A stretch of DNA of 43,657 nt from an uncultured Bacteroidales bacterium (GCA_903911085.1 CAIWCC010000038.1:1-43657); one strand, 5' to 3'. Positions 1 through 8,305 are shown, numbered from the stretch's first letter. Notes: a model not told the origin generated them from the letters alone. Numbers and translations are program-made.

Positions 1-2
1 AT

Positions 3-92
3 ATTGAATTTATTCATCTGGCTACTAGAATAGCCAAACCCGTTATCTTACAATATCAAAATATTATAAACAATTATGTCAAAGATCGCTAA
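3..92 (+). CDS. C-terminal tail of an unidentified protein (partial)
   Basis: The first bases read openly in one plus-strand frame for 29 codons and stop with TAA at 90-92. The peptide tail reads IEFIHLATRIAKPVILQYQN and then INNYVKDR. It is plausible as a helical C-terminus and it converges with the minus-strand Nudix gene, which is a normal layout. The piece is too short to assign to a family, and 29 open codons in AT-rich DNA can arise by chance. Confidence 0.3.
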   Translation: MEFIHLATRIAKPVILQYQNIINNYVKDR

Positions 93-146
93 TTCTTTCT
101 TATTTATACTCAAAAGTCAAATGACTTTATCTTTAGGGGTTTGTGG

Positions 147-839
147 TCACAACGAAAAATGTAGCCCTTGTTGTATCAGTTGATCGTATTTGTCCTTGTT
201 GAATTGATAATAAAAGGCACCTCTTTTTGAGGAACTTTTGTCTTTTAAATCTAATTTTTCGAGAATGTCCATTCCTAGAATTTTTTTTCTAAAATTTCTT
301 TTGTCAATAGATTCTTGATAAATGGCTTCATATAAACTTTGAAGCATTGGTAATGTAAACTGGTCGCTGAGTAAATTAAATCCAATTGGCTTTACTGCAG
401 CTCTTTTTTGTAAAGTATTAATTGTGTCTTTAACCATTTTGTTATGGTCAAAAATTAGTTCTGGCAATAATGACATTTTCACCCATCTAGCATCGTATTT
501 TACGGCTAATGAAGTGTCGAATTTATCAATATTCACCAAAGCATAATAAGCAATTGAAACTACTCGTTCACCTAAATCGCGTTCAACTTCACCATAGGCA
601 CCGAGCTGTTCCATAAATATACCATCTATTCCAGTAAATTCATCCAATACTCTTCCAGCAGCTTCGTTGATACTTTCACCATGGTTTACAAATCCGCCCA
701 TCAATGACCATCCGCCTTTCATTGGTTCAAATTGTCGTTTGGCTATCAGTATGTACAAATCATTGTCTCTAAAACCAATAATAATGCAATCTACAGCAAT
801 TAGGTGTGTGTCTTTATTTTTATAAAATGCTGTTGTCAT
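147..839 (-). CDS. Nudix-domain transcriptional regulator, NrtR/AraR-like
   Basis: This 230-residue protein has an N-terminal Nudix fold (about residues 10-140) and a C-terminal winged-helix region (about 150-225) of the type found in NrtR-family regulators. The Nudix box is recognisable (GGFVNHGESINEAAGRVLDE, then FTGI) but degenerate: the catalytic RE and EE pairs read RV and EF. Hydrolase activity is therefore doubtful and a ligand-sensing role is more likely. Members of this family control NAD or pentose genes, and Bacteroidetes use Nudix-wHTH proteins as sugar regulators. No target gene lies next to it, so the ligand is unknown. The start is the ATG at 839 (MTTAFYKNK), which leads directly into the Nudix fold. 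Confidence 0.8.
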   Translation of the reverse strand: MTTAFYKNKDTHLIAVDCIIIGFRDNDLYILIAKRQFEPMKGGWSLMGGFVNHGESINEAAGRVLDEFTGIDGIFMEQLGAYGEVERDLGERVVSIAYYALVNIDKFDTSLAVKYDARWVKMSLLPELIFDHNKMVKDTINTLQKRAAVKPIGFNLLSDQFTLPMLQSLYEAIYQESIDKRNFRKKILGMDILEKLDLKDKSSSKRGAFYYQFNKDKYDQLIQQGLHFSL

Positions 840-1225
840 AATTTTTCTTATCAGATTTTAGTTGCTAATTGGTTTGTAATGAGTATTTTGTTCAAGTTGT
901 TGGTGCTGTAATCTGCTGCTTAAAAAACAAGTGTAAAGTAAACACTTGTTTTTGTAATTATTGTTCTGCATTTTATGTTATACAACAGTTTTTTGATGTA
1001 ATAAATAGAGTTTAATTGCATATTGATAATTCAAAAAGTAATTTTTGATTAAGTTTAAATAAAATCTTCTGGTTAATGCCTTGAATTTTATAAGGTCAAT
1101 AATACTTGCAATTGACATAAATAAATTACAAAAAAAAGCACCGAATGAAAATGACATTCGGTGCTTTCAATAGTTTTTTTATAATTTATTTCTGTTTTAC
1201 AAAAATTTAATCTGGTAAATTAGAA
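840..1225. other. Intergenic stretch without a gene
   Basis: About 390 bases of AT-rich sequence lie upstream of the Nudix regulator and downstream of the beta-eliminating lyase. Apart from the terminator hairpin near 1130-1167, no gene is seen. The regulator's promoter must lie here, but no clear -33/-7 pair was found. Confidence 0.5.
1130..1167 (-). terminator. Rho-independent terminator of the beta-eliminating lyase gene
   Basis: A perfect 13-bp stem (AAAGCACCGAATG at 1135-1147 with CATTCGGTGCTTT at 1155-1167) closes a 7-base loop. On the minus strand the stem is followed by a run of eight T (1137-1130). It lies about 60 bases past the lyase stop codon. The plus strand also has a T run at 1174-1180, so it may work in both directions. 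Confidence 0.85.
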
Positions 1226-2674
1226 TTATAAACTTTCTCCAAAATCAGCTTTAAATTTAGCCATCAATTTTGTTGGCCAATCGCTAGTTGGTTCCAAGCC
1301 TCCCATAAAGAAACGTAATACAGGAGGTTCGTACACAAATTTCAATCCGCCAATCAGCAAACGATTGTCATACAACCAATTCAAGCGATCTTCTACGTAT
1401 TTTATTTGCGAAAGAGTAAATACTCTACGAGGCACAGCCAAACGAAGTAATTCCATGTCGGCATAAGTTTCGTTGCCATCTTCATCGCGTTGGTTAGAGA
1501 TTGAGCCACGCTCCATACCTCTTACTCCCGAAATAAGGAACAAAGCTGCGGCCAATGCACCTGCTGGGTATTCTGTTTGCGGAATATGTGCACAAACTTG
1601 CATTGCGTCCAAATGAGCACCCAATACGCCTGCAGGTTTTATTACAGGAATACCTTTAGCATCCAATGAATCAACTAGATATTTGATAAAGCTTGGGCTT
1701 TGACAAATCATACTTTCATCTTGAGTTTCGTACAATCCTACTGCCATTGCTTCAATTTCGCGGATAGAAATACCACCATAAGTTGTAAATCCTTCGAAAA
1801 GAGGAACCAAAGCTTCCAATTCTTTGTAAATTTCCATTTTATCGGTACACATACCACCACCACGAGAAGAACTTATTTTGCGTGCCGAAAAATAAACCAA
1901 ATCAGCAAGTGCTGTCATAGTTTTCATAATTACGGTCATGCTGGAGTTTTTAAATTCCTCTTCGCGTTTTAGTACTAAATAAGCATTTTCGCCCAATAAA
2001 CTTGCATCAAGTACAACTCTAATACCATATTTGTCGGCCATAGCGCGTACATCACGTAAGTTTTGAACCGAAAATGGTTGTCCACCAATAAGATTGGTAG
2101 AGGCTTCCATACGAATGAAAGGTATATTGGCTGCACCGTGACTAATAATTGTTTCTTCCAATTTTTCAATATTCATGTTTCCTTTGAAAGGATGACTTGA
2201 ATTTATTACATAAGCTTCATCGTAAAGTAATTCAGCTATTTTACCGCCATTTTGAGTTATATGAGCCATAGCAGTGGTAAAATGGTAATTCATTGGTACT
2301 AAACTACCTTTTTTTACATAAGCTATAGAAATTATACTTTCTGCTGCGCGTCCTTGGTGTACTGGAAGTAGAAGTTCTTTACCAAGTACATCTTTTACTG
2401 CTTTTTGAAGACGAACAAAACTTTGTGAACCAGCATAAGCATCATCTGCCTGCATCATTGCAGCCAATTGATTGTCGCTCATTGCATTAGTGCCACTGTC
2501 TGTTAGCATGTCTAAAAATACATCTTTTGTGCTTAAACGAAATGTGTTAAAACCACCTTCATAAAGTGCTTCCAAACGACGTTCGATTGGTACTAGATTT
2601 AATTTTTGTACAATACGTACTTTGTGTAATTCTAATGGGATATTCTCGCCACTATAAAATTTAATTTCCTGCAT
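1226..2674 (-). CDS. PLP-dependent beta-eliminating lyase, tyrosine phenol-lyase-like (often labelled tryptophanase)
   Basis: This 482-residue fold-type I PLP enzyme belongs to the tryptophanase/tyrosine phenol-lyase family, which cleaves an aromatic amino acid to pyruvate, ammonia and phenol or indole. The PLP lysine is K266 in FSARKISSS. Compared from memory with the characterised enzymes, it has the phenol-lyase-type residues at the two discriminating positions: T133 in HFTTA, where tryptophanase has Asp, and R389 in GMERG, where tryptophanase has Ile. TDSGTNAMSD also matches phenol-lyase. Two features are odd. The PLP-contacting Arg after the cofactor Asp (D223) is Leu226, and the loop after the lysine is SSSRGGG instead of the usual DCLVNIGG or DAMVPMGG. 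The substrate may therefore differ from both tyrosine and tryptophan. It stands alone with its own terminator. Confidence 0.75.
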   Translation of the reverse strand: MQEIKFYSGENIPLELHKVRIVQKLNLVPIERRLEALYEGGFNTFRLSTKDVFLDMLTDSGTNAMSDNQLAAMMQADDAYAGSQSFVRLQKAVKDVLGKELLLPVHQGRAAESIISIAYVKKGSLVPMNYHFTTAMAHITQNGGKIAELLYDEAYVINSSHPFKGNMNIEKLEETIISHGAANIPFIRMEASTNLIGGQPFSVQNLRDVRAMADKYGIRVVLDASLLGENAYLVLKREEEFKNSSMTVIMKTMTALADLVYFSARKISSSRGGGMCTDKMEIYKELEALVPLFEGFTTYGGISIREIEAMAVGLYETQDESMICQSPSFIKYLVDSLDAKGIPVIKPAGVLGAHLDAMQVCAHIPQTEYPAGALAAALFLISGVRGMERGSISNQRDEDGNETYADMELLRLAVPRRVFTLSQIKYVEDRLNWLYDNRLLIGGLKFVYEPPVLRFFMGGLEPTSDWPTKLMAKFKADFGESL

Positions 2675-3367
2675 AAATGTTTTTTAAAGTATTAATAATT
2701 ATTTAAAAATGATTTTTTACACGACTATAAACAACAACTACGATTATTATGGTAATAAATAATGCCATTTGTAACCTACATTTTGAATTTTGTAAATAAT
2801 TGACTAACTAGGTCTTGTCTTTGCTCTAATGACTTTTATTATATTTCAATCTTTGACGAGATCTTTGATTTATCGTGTTTACAAATTGATGTTTTTCAGC
2901 AGCAAAGATAATTATTTTTTTATTAATCTGCCATCGAAAATATAAAAATGAAACAAAAAGAACGAAAATCATATTGGAAACAAAACTTTTAATATCAATG
3001 TGTTTGGTTAATTGCTTTTTAATAAGGCGCTTAAATAAATGCAGAATTGTTATTTAAAATGCTAAAAATATGCAGTTGGAGCAATAAAAAGTATATTCGT
3101 AAGGCAAGAATTTTAAGTAAATGTGTTCAAATTTTCTTAAAGGTGATAAACGGTGAATATTCCTACATTCTTGTAATATTCACCGTTTATCACCTTCATT
3201 TTTGTAGTGTTTTACTTTATAATTGTTCTGAGAAAATGATTAAGTGTATGTAAATTAGCATGTTATTAAGTTGGCACAGGAATTGAAAAGCACCTATCAA
3301 CGAAAAAATCTATTATGTGCACAATATTTAGGTAATTCGAAAACAAAAACTGTATAATAAAACGAAC
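2675..3367. other. Intergenic stretch between divergent genes
   Basis: About 690 bases separate the minus-strand lyase from the plus-strand modE-like gene, so promoters for both should lie here. A 68-codon open frame (3047-3253) runs through the perfect hairpin at 3140-3196 and shows no protein-like character. No other gene or RNA was recognised. Confidence 0.5.
3140..3196. repeat. Perfect 22-bp inverted repeat with 13-base loop
   Basis: The arms are 3140-3161 (starting AAGGTGATAAACGGTGAA) and 3175-3196 (ending CACCGTTTATCACCTT). All 22 positions pair, and the loop CCTACATTCTTGT has 13 bases. A CATTTTTG stretch follows on the plus strand and a T-poor stretch follows on the minus strand. No gene ends just upstream on either strand, so an ordinary terminator role is unclear. 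It could be a terminator of an unseen short transcript, a regulator site, or a decayed mobile palindrome. Confidence 0.8.
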
Positions 3368-3721
3368 ATGAACCAACTAGCATTTAATATGTCTGCCGAA
3401 CTGACATTTTATCGTGAAGATGAATTGTTTTTGGGTTCAGCACAAATTCGCTTGATGAAGCAAGTGATGGTGGATGGTTCGATTCATGCAGCAGCCAAAA
3501 ATTTGAGAATGTCGTACCAACATGCATGGCATATTCTCGATAAATTGAACCGATTGTCGCCAGTACCTATAGTAATCAGGCAAAAAGGTGGCAAAGATGG
3601 TGGTGGTTGTAGAATTAGTTCGTATGGCATGAAGCTGATACGTACATATGAAAAGAAAGTGATTGATATTATTCAGTTTTTGGATGATAGTAACAGCGAA
3701 TTAAAAAGCTGTTTTTTTTAA
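3368..3721 (+). CDS. modE: ModE-type molybdate-responsive HTH regulator (DNA-binding domain only)
   Basis: The 117-residue protein is a winged-helix domain of the ModE N-terminal (LysR-like) kind. The recognition-helix segment reads GSIHAAAKNLRMSYQHAWHI (residues about 38-57) and is followed by the typical glycine-rich turn QKGGKDGGGCRIS. Full-length ModE carries two C-terminal molybdate-binding TOBE repeats; these are absent here, as in many short ModE-like proteins of Bacteroidetes and Deltaproteobacteria. Sensing may depend on another protein, and the molbindin at 8306-8512 is one candidate. The gene heads the porin-modABC genes in the same direction, with a hairpin directly after its stop codon. 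Confidence 0.85.
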   Translation: MNQLAFNMSAELTFYREDELFLGSAQIRLMKQVMVDGSIHAAAKNLRMSYQHAWHILDKLNRLSPVPIVIRQKGGKDGGGCRISSYGMKLIRTYEKKVIDIIQFLDDSNSELKSCFF

Positions 3722-3724
3722 GCG

Positions 3725-3758
3725 GGCGATATTCCTGCCGGAGTATATCGCCTTTTAA
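3725..3758 (+). terminator. Hairpin after modE: terminator or regulator site
   Basis: GGCGATAT (3725-3732) and ATATCGCC (3745-3752) pair perfectly around a 12-base loop, followed by TTTTAATTT. It begins 4 bases after the modE stop codon. It reads as a weak intrinsic terminator. The CGATAT and ATATCG half-sites also resemble the TATAT-centred half-sites of known ModE boxes, so it could be an operator for the downstream mod genes. Confidence 0.6.
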
Positions 3759-3921
3759 TTTAGTCGGCGTTATTCATTTTAGTTTATAACGAAAAAGGAA
3801 TTTACAATTAAATTAGTTACAATTTATTCATTTGCAATTTACTATTTAATTGTTTAGTATTTGTTTAACAGCGATTTACAATTGATATTTAAATTGGAAA
3901 TCACAAAAAAAGGTTATTGGT

Positions 3922-5217
3922 ATGAAAAGGAATTATATAATTGTTTTATTAATGGCTACAATAGTAGCTTCACCACTTACTGTAGCACAAACAGTAGTTA
4001 TCGACGGAGAAATTCGTCCACGTACTGAGTATCGGGATGGTTATGGAAAACCATTGCTCACAACAAATGACCCCGGAGTTTTCACCATTCAGCGCACCCG
4101 TTTGGGAATGACATTCACCTCTGGATTATTGATCACACAAATCACTTTACAGGATTCACGCACTTTTGGGCAGGCTGCCAATGCTTCGGATGTGGCTTCG
4201 ACAGGTATTTATGAAGCTTGGGGCGAAATGCTGCTTGCTCCGGGCGGTACGTTTAAAATTGGTCGGCAAACGCTGAATTATGATGACAAACGCTTGTTTT
4301 CGTCACCGCCTTGGAGCAATACTGGTACAACGCATGATGTAGGCATTTTGAAATACAACATAAATGATTTTCAGGCACATGTGGGTTTGGCATACAATAA
4401 TAACAGTGCTATTTCGTCGGAAACTTATTACACGGCAATGACCAAATATCGCTATATGAACTTTATTTGGCTATCGAAAGATATTATTAATGGTTTAAAT
4501 ATTAGTGCCATTGGAGTTGACGAAGGCGTGCAGGACACAACCGGAACAAAGAATTTAACGGCTAATTATCTGAAAACAAAGCTATATCACGCATACACTT
4601 TCGGGGGAAACTTGAAATTCCAGAGCGATTCATGTCCGGTTAGTGCATTGGCAACAGCCTATTTTCAGGCAGGGAAGAATGCAACCGGTCAAACGCTGAA
4701 AGGTAAATTGCTGGCAATGAAAGTAGATTATAAAATTTTCGATTTCCTAGCGGCAAACATTGGAACTGATTATTTATCGGGCGACAATGATGGAACGGCT
4801 GATGGTTTTCAAAGCAATTTCAAGAAATTGTATGGTGCCGATCATGCATTCAACGGAGTGATGGATTACTGGGATACACCGCTGACACAAGGTTTGCTGG
4901 ATTATTACGGAGGTGTAACTGGAAAAATAGGAAAAAAACTAACACTGGAAGGTACCTACCATTTATTCAATTCGGAGTATGGAGGTAAAAACAAAAAAGC
5001 AATTGAGTTTGGTAAAAGTCTGGGATCTGAATTTGATTTGATTGCAACATACAAATTAAATACTTGGACAACAGTTCAGGGTGGATATTGCAGGTATTTT
5101 TCTAACTACAATACCATTGCAGCCAAAGACATTGTTACTTCTGCAACTGTTACACCAGATATACGAACTCCACAATGGGGGTATATTATGTTTACAATTA
5201 AACCAAAGTTCTTGTAA
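3922..5217 (+). CDS. Outer-membrane beta-barrel porin (alginate-export-type fold) of the mod cluster
   Basis: This 431-residue protein has a signal peptide (about residues 1-22, cleaved after VAQ) and then alternating amphipathic strands through to a C-terminus ending in the aromatic/basic pattern IMFTIKPKFL, typical of outer-membrane barrels. Motifs such as EIRPRTEYRDGY and FKIGRQTLNYDDKRLF match the alginate_exp-type porin family common in Bacteroidetes. Its place between modE and modA suggests that it lets molybdate or another oxyanion across the outer membrane. That substrate is inferred from context only. The nearest alternative is a generic carbohydrate porin. Confidence 0.75.
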   Translation: MKRNYIIVLLMATIVASPLTVAQTVVIDGEIRPRTEYRDGYGKPLLTTNDPGVFTIQRTRLGMTFTSGLLITQITLQDSRTFGQAANASDVASTGIYEAWGEMLLAPGGTFKIGRQTLNYDDKRLFSSPPWSNTGTTHDVGILKYNINDFQAHVGLAYNNNSAISSETYYTAMTKYRYMNFIWLSKDIINGLNISAIGVDEGVQDTTGTKNLTANYLKTKLYHAYTFGGNLKFQSDSCPVSALATAYFQAGKNATGQTLKGKLLAMKVDYKIFDFLAANIGTDYLSGDNDGTADGFQSNFKKLYGADHAFNGVMDYWDTPLTQGLLDYYGGVTGKIGKKLTLEGTYHLFNSEYGGKNKKAIEFGKSLGSEFDLIATYKLNTWTTVQGGYCRYFSNYNTIAAKDIVTSATVTPDIRTPQWGYIMFTIKPKFL

Positions 5218-5218
5218 A

Positions 5219-5240
5219 CCCCTAGCCCCTAAAGGGGAAC
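5219..5240 (+). repeat. Copy 1 of a dispersed palindromic intergenic unit
   Basis: The 22-base unit starts CCCCTAGCCCCTAAAGGGG and ends AAC; it contains the small palindrome CCCCTAAAGGGG. An exact copy in reverse orientation lies at 12547-12568 between nifI1 and nifI2. The porin stop codon lies directly before it (5215-5217). Confidence 0.8.
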
Positions 5241-5301
5241 AAGACTGAGTCTCTGATTTTTTCAATAAAATATATGAACATCATAAATTAATTATCATAT
5301 T

Positions 5302-6054
5302 ATGAAACGAATAATTATTTTTCTATTATTAGCAATAAGTGCTTATACGGCACAAGCTCAAAAAGTGAATGTGGCTGCGGCTGCAAATCTGAAATATGTA
5401 TTGGAAGAGATTAAAACTGAGTATGTAAAATTGCATCCCAAAGCAAAAGTGAATTTGACGTTTGGGGCTTCGGGTATGCTGGTGCAGCAAATTTCCAATG
5501 GTGCCAACTTCGATTTTTTCATGGCTGCCGACAATGAATTTCCGTTGAAATTGAAGGATAAAGGACTGACAACCGGCGCAATGTCAACTTATGCTTTCGG
5601 GAAACTAGTCATTTACAGTAGTTCTTTGGATGTAGAAAAAATGGGATTGGAAGCGCTTAAAAATTCGTCGATAAAAAAAATAGCCATTGCCAATCCCGAA
5701 ACGGCAACGTATGGTACACGGTCGGTGGAATTGCTCAAAAGCCTGAAATTGTATGACCAATTGAAATCGAAATTGGTTATTGGTGAAAATATCGCTCAAA
5801 CAGCTCAATTTGCATATACGGGCAATGCCGAAATCGGATTTATAGCACTTTCGTTGGCACTGGCTCCAGATATGGCTGGTAATGGAAGTTATTATATCAT
5901 TTCACCAAAGCTTTATTCTCCTATAGAACAGGCTTGTATCTTGATTAAAACGCCTGTACTAAATACCGAAGCTGCTAAATTTAAAAAATACGTTTTGTCG
6001 GCAGCAACAAAAGCGATTTGGGAGAAATGGGGATATAAGACAATTGATAATTAA
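5302..6054 (+). CDS. modA: Molybdate ABC transporter, periplasmic binding protein
   Basis: The 250-residue protein has a signal peptide (MKRIIIFLLLAISAYTAQA, cleaved before Q20) and the ModA hallmarks: VNVAAAANLKYVLEEI near the mature N-terminus, LTFGASGMLVQQISNGANFD at about 52-71, and the binding-site segments IAIANPETATYGTRSVELL and NIAQTAQFAYTGNAEIGFIA. It captures molybdate (or tungstate) in the periplasm for the ModBC transporter encoded directly downstream. Length is normal for the family. It is the first of three consecutive transporter genes, with gaps of 88 and 97 bases. Confidence 0.95.
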   Translation: MKRIIIFLLLAISAYTAQAQKVNVAAAANLKYVLEEIKTEYVKLHPKAKVNLTFGASGMLVQQISNGANFDFFMAADNEFPLKLKDKGLTTGAMSTYAFGKLVIYSSSLDVEKMGLEALKNSSIKKIAIANPETATYGTRSVELLKSLKLYDQLKSKLVIGENIAQTAQFAYTGNAEIGFIALSLALAPDMAGNGSYYIISPKLYSPIEQACILIKTPVLNTEAAKFKKYVLSAATKAIWEKWGYKTIDN

Positions 6055-6067
6055 TAATTAATAATTG
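6042..6067 (+). repeat. AT-rich TAATTAATAATT repeat at the end of modA
   Basis: The last codons of modA and the following bases form a repeated series (TTGATAATTAATAATTAATA, then ATTG). The same kind of AT-rich unit flanks nifD on both sides (12949-13068 and 14708-14803), so it belongs to a dispersed intergenic repeat type and is not simply local composition. Confidence 0.5.
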
Positions 6068-6142
6068 AAAAGAATTTGTAGTTATTCACTTTCCAAAAGT
6101 TGGATAAATAGTAAATAGTAAATGGTTTAATTGTAAATAAAT

Positions 6143-6820
6143 ATGGTGAATCAAGATTTTATAGATACACTTTTGCTTACGGGCAAATTGGCAGGTTGGA
6201 CAACCGTTATCCTGTTGGTTATCGGTTTTCCAATTGCTTATCTGCTGGCTTATAGGCGGTTTCCGCTTAAGGTTTTGGTGGAAGCGCTCATCAGTATGCC
6301 TATGGTTTTGCCGCCTACTGTGTTGGGATTTTACATGTTGGTGGTATATAGTCCGCAGAATGCTTTTGGGCGGTTTTTGTCCGAATGCTTGAATGTGCGA
6401 CTTGCTTTTAGCTTTGAAGGGATATTGATAGCGAGTGTGATTTTTAGTTTGCCGTTTATGATTCAACCGCTGCAGAATGGATTGCAAGCTATACCCGCTA
6501 GTCTGCGTGAAGCTTCCTACACGTTGGGGAAATCGGAATTTACAACTTTTGTCCGAGTGTTGATGCCCAACATGACCCCTTCGATAATTACCGCAGTGGC
6601 CATGACTTTTGCGCATTGTATTGGTGAGTTTGGAGTAATAATAATGGTGGGCGGAAACATTCCGGGAGAAACACGGGTGGCATCTATTGCTATTTATGAC
6701 GAAGTGCAAGCAATGAATTTTCAGACGGCAAATCAATATTCGTTGGTGTTGTTTATAATATCCTTGCTTATTCTAACACTGATTTACAGTATTAACGGCA
6801 AGAAAAAAATAATTTTATAA
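6143..6820 (+). CDS. modB: Molybdate ABC transporter, permease
   Basis: The 225-residue protein has about five to six membrane segments (for example residues 8-36, 50-75, 85-105, 195-218). The BPD-permease EAA loop reads ASLREASYTLGKSEFTTFVR, with the conserved Gly needed to contact the ATPase. The segment MPMVLPPTVLGFYML is typical of ModB. It forms the inner-membrane channel with ModA and ModC. The ATG at 6143 gives MVNQDFIDTLLLTGKLAGWT, the usual ModB start. Confidence 0.95.
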   Translation: MVNQDFIDTLLLTGKLAGWTTVILLVIGFPIAYLLAYRRFPLKVLVEALISMPMVLPPTVLGFYMLVVYSPQNAFGRFLSECLNVRLAFSFEGILIASVIFSLPFMIQPLQNGLQAIPASLREASYTLGKSEFTTFVRVLMPNMTPSIITAVAMTFAHCIGEFGVIIMVGGNIPGETRVASIAIYDEVQAMNFQTANQYSLVLFIISLLILTLIYSINGKKKIIL

Positions 6821-6825
6821 TTATA

Positions 6826-6904
6826 AACCACATAGACACATAGGACACATAAAAAAGATGATAAATAAGGAAAAAACTAATGATAACTATGTGACTATGT
6901 GGTT
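6826..6904. repeat. Imperfect 18-bp inverted repeat between modB and modC
   Basis: AACCACATAGACACATAG (6826-6843) and CTATGTGACTATGTGGTT (6887-6904) pair at 17 of 18 positions around 43 bases. Each arm is itself a doubled ACATAG unit. It fills nearly the whole modB-modC spacer (97 bases), so it will fold in the transcript and may alter modC expression or be a dispersed repeat. Confidence 0.75.
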
Positions 6905-6917
6905 CAAAAAATGAAAT

Positions 6918-7625
6918 ATGCTAAAAATTAATATTCAAAAAGCCATGCTTTCGGCTGAAGGAAAAACGAAATTGGAAGTTTGTTCAGAAATACAGAATAA
7001 TGAACTGTTATGTCTTTTCGGTCATTCGGGCGCAGGAAAAACAACACTGCTGCGCATACTTGCTGGACTGACTAAACCCGACAAAGGGCGAATTGTATTT
7101 GATGGGACGGTGTGGTTTGATTCTGAGAAGAAAATAAACCTACCACCGCAACAACGAAACGTGGGTTATATGTTTCAGGATTATGCACTGTTTCCGAATA
7201 TGAGCATTGAAAAGAATATCCGCTTTGCGCAAAAAGTGAAGGACGAGACGGAGGTGGAGAAGTTGTTGGTGCTATTTGATTTGCATACGCTGAGGAGCCG
7301 CAAACCGGGACAACTGTCTGGTGGACAGAAGCAAAGGGTGGCGTTGGCACGCGCTTTGGCGGCCAAACCGAGCTTGCTGTTGTTGGACGAACCACTCTCG
7401 GCACTGGATTATGAAATGCGGACTGCGTTGCAAGATGAAATTCGCAAAACACACGATTTGCTCCAAACCATAACGTTGATGGTGAGCCATGACATTCCGG
7501 AAGTGGTTCAGTTGGCATCGGCTGTAATGGTATTGCGAAATGGAATGGTGGTGAAGGAGGGAAAACCGGAGGAAGTGTTTGGAGAACGCATGGGTATAAG
7601 AAGAACGCAGATTATAGTAGATTAA
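6918..7625 (+). CDS. modC: Molybdate ABC transporter, ATPase (no TOBE domain)
   Basis: The 235-residue ABC ATPase shows Walker A GHSGAGKT (35-42), a Q-loop MFQDYALFPNM (about 85-95), the signature LSGGQ (133-137) and Walker B LLLLDEP (153-159). It powers the ModAB transporter. E. coli-type ModC is about 350 residues and ends in a regulatory molybdate-binding TOBE domain. This protein stops after the ATPase domain; a separate single-TOBE molbindin is encoded 680 bases downstream. Confidence 0.93.
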   Translation: MLKINIQKAMLSAEGKTKLEVCSEIQNNELLCLFGHSGAGKTTLLRILAGLTKPDKGRIVFDGTVWFDSEKKINLPPQQRNVGYMFQDYALFPNMSIEKNIRFAQKVKDETEVEKLLVLFDLHTLRSRKPGQLSGGQKQRVALARALAAKPSLLLLDEPLSALDYEMRTALQDEIRKTHDLLQTITLMVSHDIPEVVQLASAVMVLRNGMVVKEGKPEEVFGERMGIRRTQIIVD

Positions 7626-7834
7626 GTGGATTAGAAATGTACTTCGTATTTTGTAAACACCCTCTAAATTAATTGTTATCATTTTCCATAATCACTCCCT
7701 TGTATTTAATACTACAAATAAGTAGGAAAGTATAAATTGAACAAGTAAGCTGAATGATGTAAGTGTCTGTTATGTAAATATATAAGTGTATTGGTACAAT
7801 TATTGCATCTTGCTTAATAAAAACAAAAACAAAT

Positions 7835-8221
7835 ATGAAAGAAATAATAACCGAGCCATCAAGTATAGCTCCCGAGAAGGAAGTGAAATTCTATGAATTA
7901 GAAAAAGCCCGCTTCATTATAAAAGATGCCACTGATTTGGATGTGGCCTACGCTTATGAAGACCTGGTGTTTTCGGAACATGGCATTTTTATACTCCAAT
8001 TTGATAAGATTAGACCTGAGACCTTCATTTGCTGGTTTAATAAAGACTGTGAAGAGAAAAAACGTCACTCACTTTTTAAGTCATTAACCAACACTGCATT
8101 ATTGAACAAAATAAAATTGGTTTATAAAGGTAATTTTGAAATGATTCAAAAAGACGGTGAGCAGGAAATTGACATCAAGTTTACCAAGACGTTTAAATAT
8201 TTAGGTGTATATCAAAATTAA
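7835..8221 (+). CDS. Unrecognised 128-residue protein between modC and the molbindin gene
   Basis: No family was recognised. The protein is soluble and charged, with no signal peptide or membrane segment. It reads as a mixed alpha/beta domain, with LVFSEHGIFILQFDKIRPET (residues about 44-63), then a Cys-x7-Cys segment (C66 and C72 region, ICWFNKDCEEKKRH) and a beta-rich end. Codon use resembles its neighbours. It is co-directional with the mod genes after a 209-base spacer and is followed by the molbindin gene, so a role in molybdenum or oxyanion handling is a reasonable guess but is not shown. Confidence 0.7.
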   Translation: MKEIITEPSSIAPEKEVKFYELEKARFIIKDATDLDVAYAYEDLVFSEHGIFILQFDKIRPETFICWFNKDCEEKKRHSLFKSLTNTALLNKIKLVYKGNFEMIQKDGEQEIDIKFTKTFKYLGVYQN

Positions 8222-8305
8222 TTTTATCTCCAGACCTATTCGAAATTGGTTTGTAGATGATTGGGATTCATTTTTTATTTACAAACAATTAATAAAATAA
8301 AAGTT

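Noticed and set aside
3047-3253. 68-codon open frame in the lyase-modE gap
   Set aside because: It runs through the perfect hairpin and has no recognisable protein character or upstream promoter.
6086-6736. 216-codon minus-strand frame opposite modB
   Set aside because: It is a shadow of modB; the protein is rich in His/Arg/Gln and matches nothing.
8261-8305. Longer start for the molbindin gene
   Set aside because: The 15 extra codons are not part of the Mop fold, and family members begin at MEISARN.
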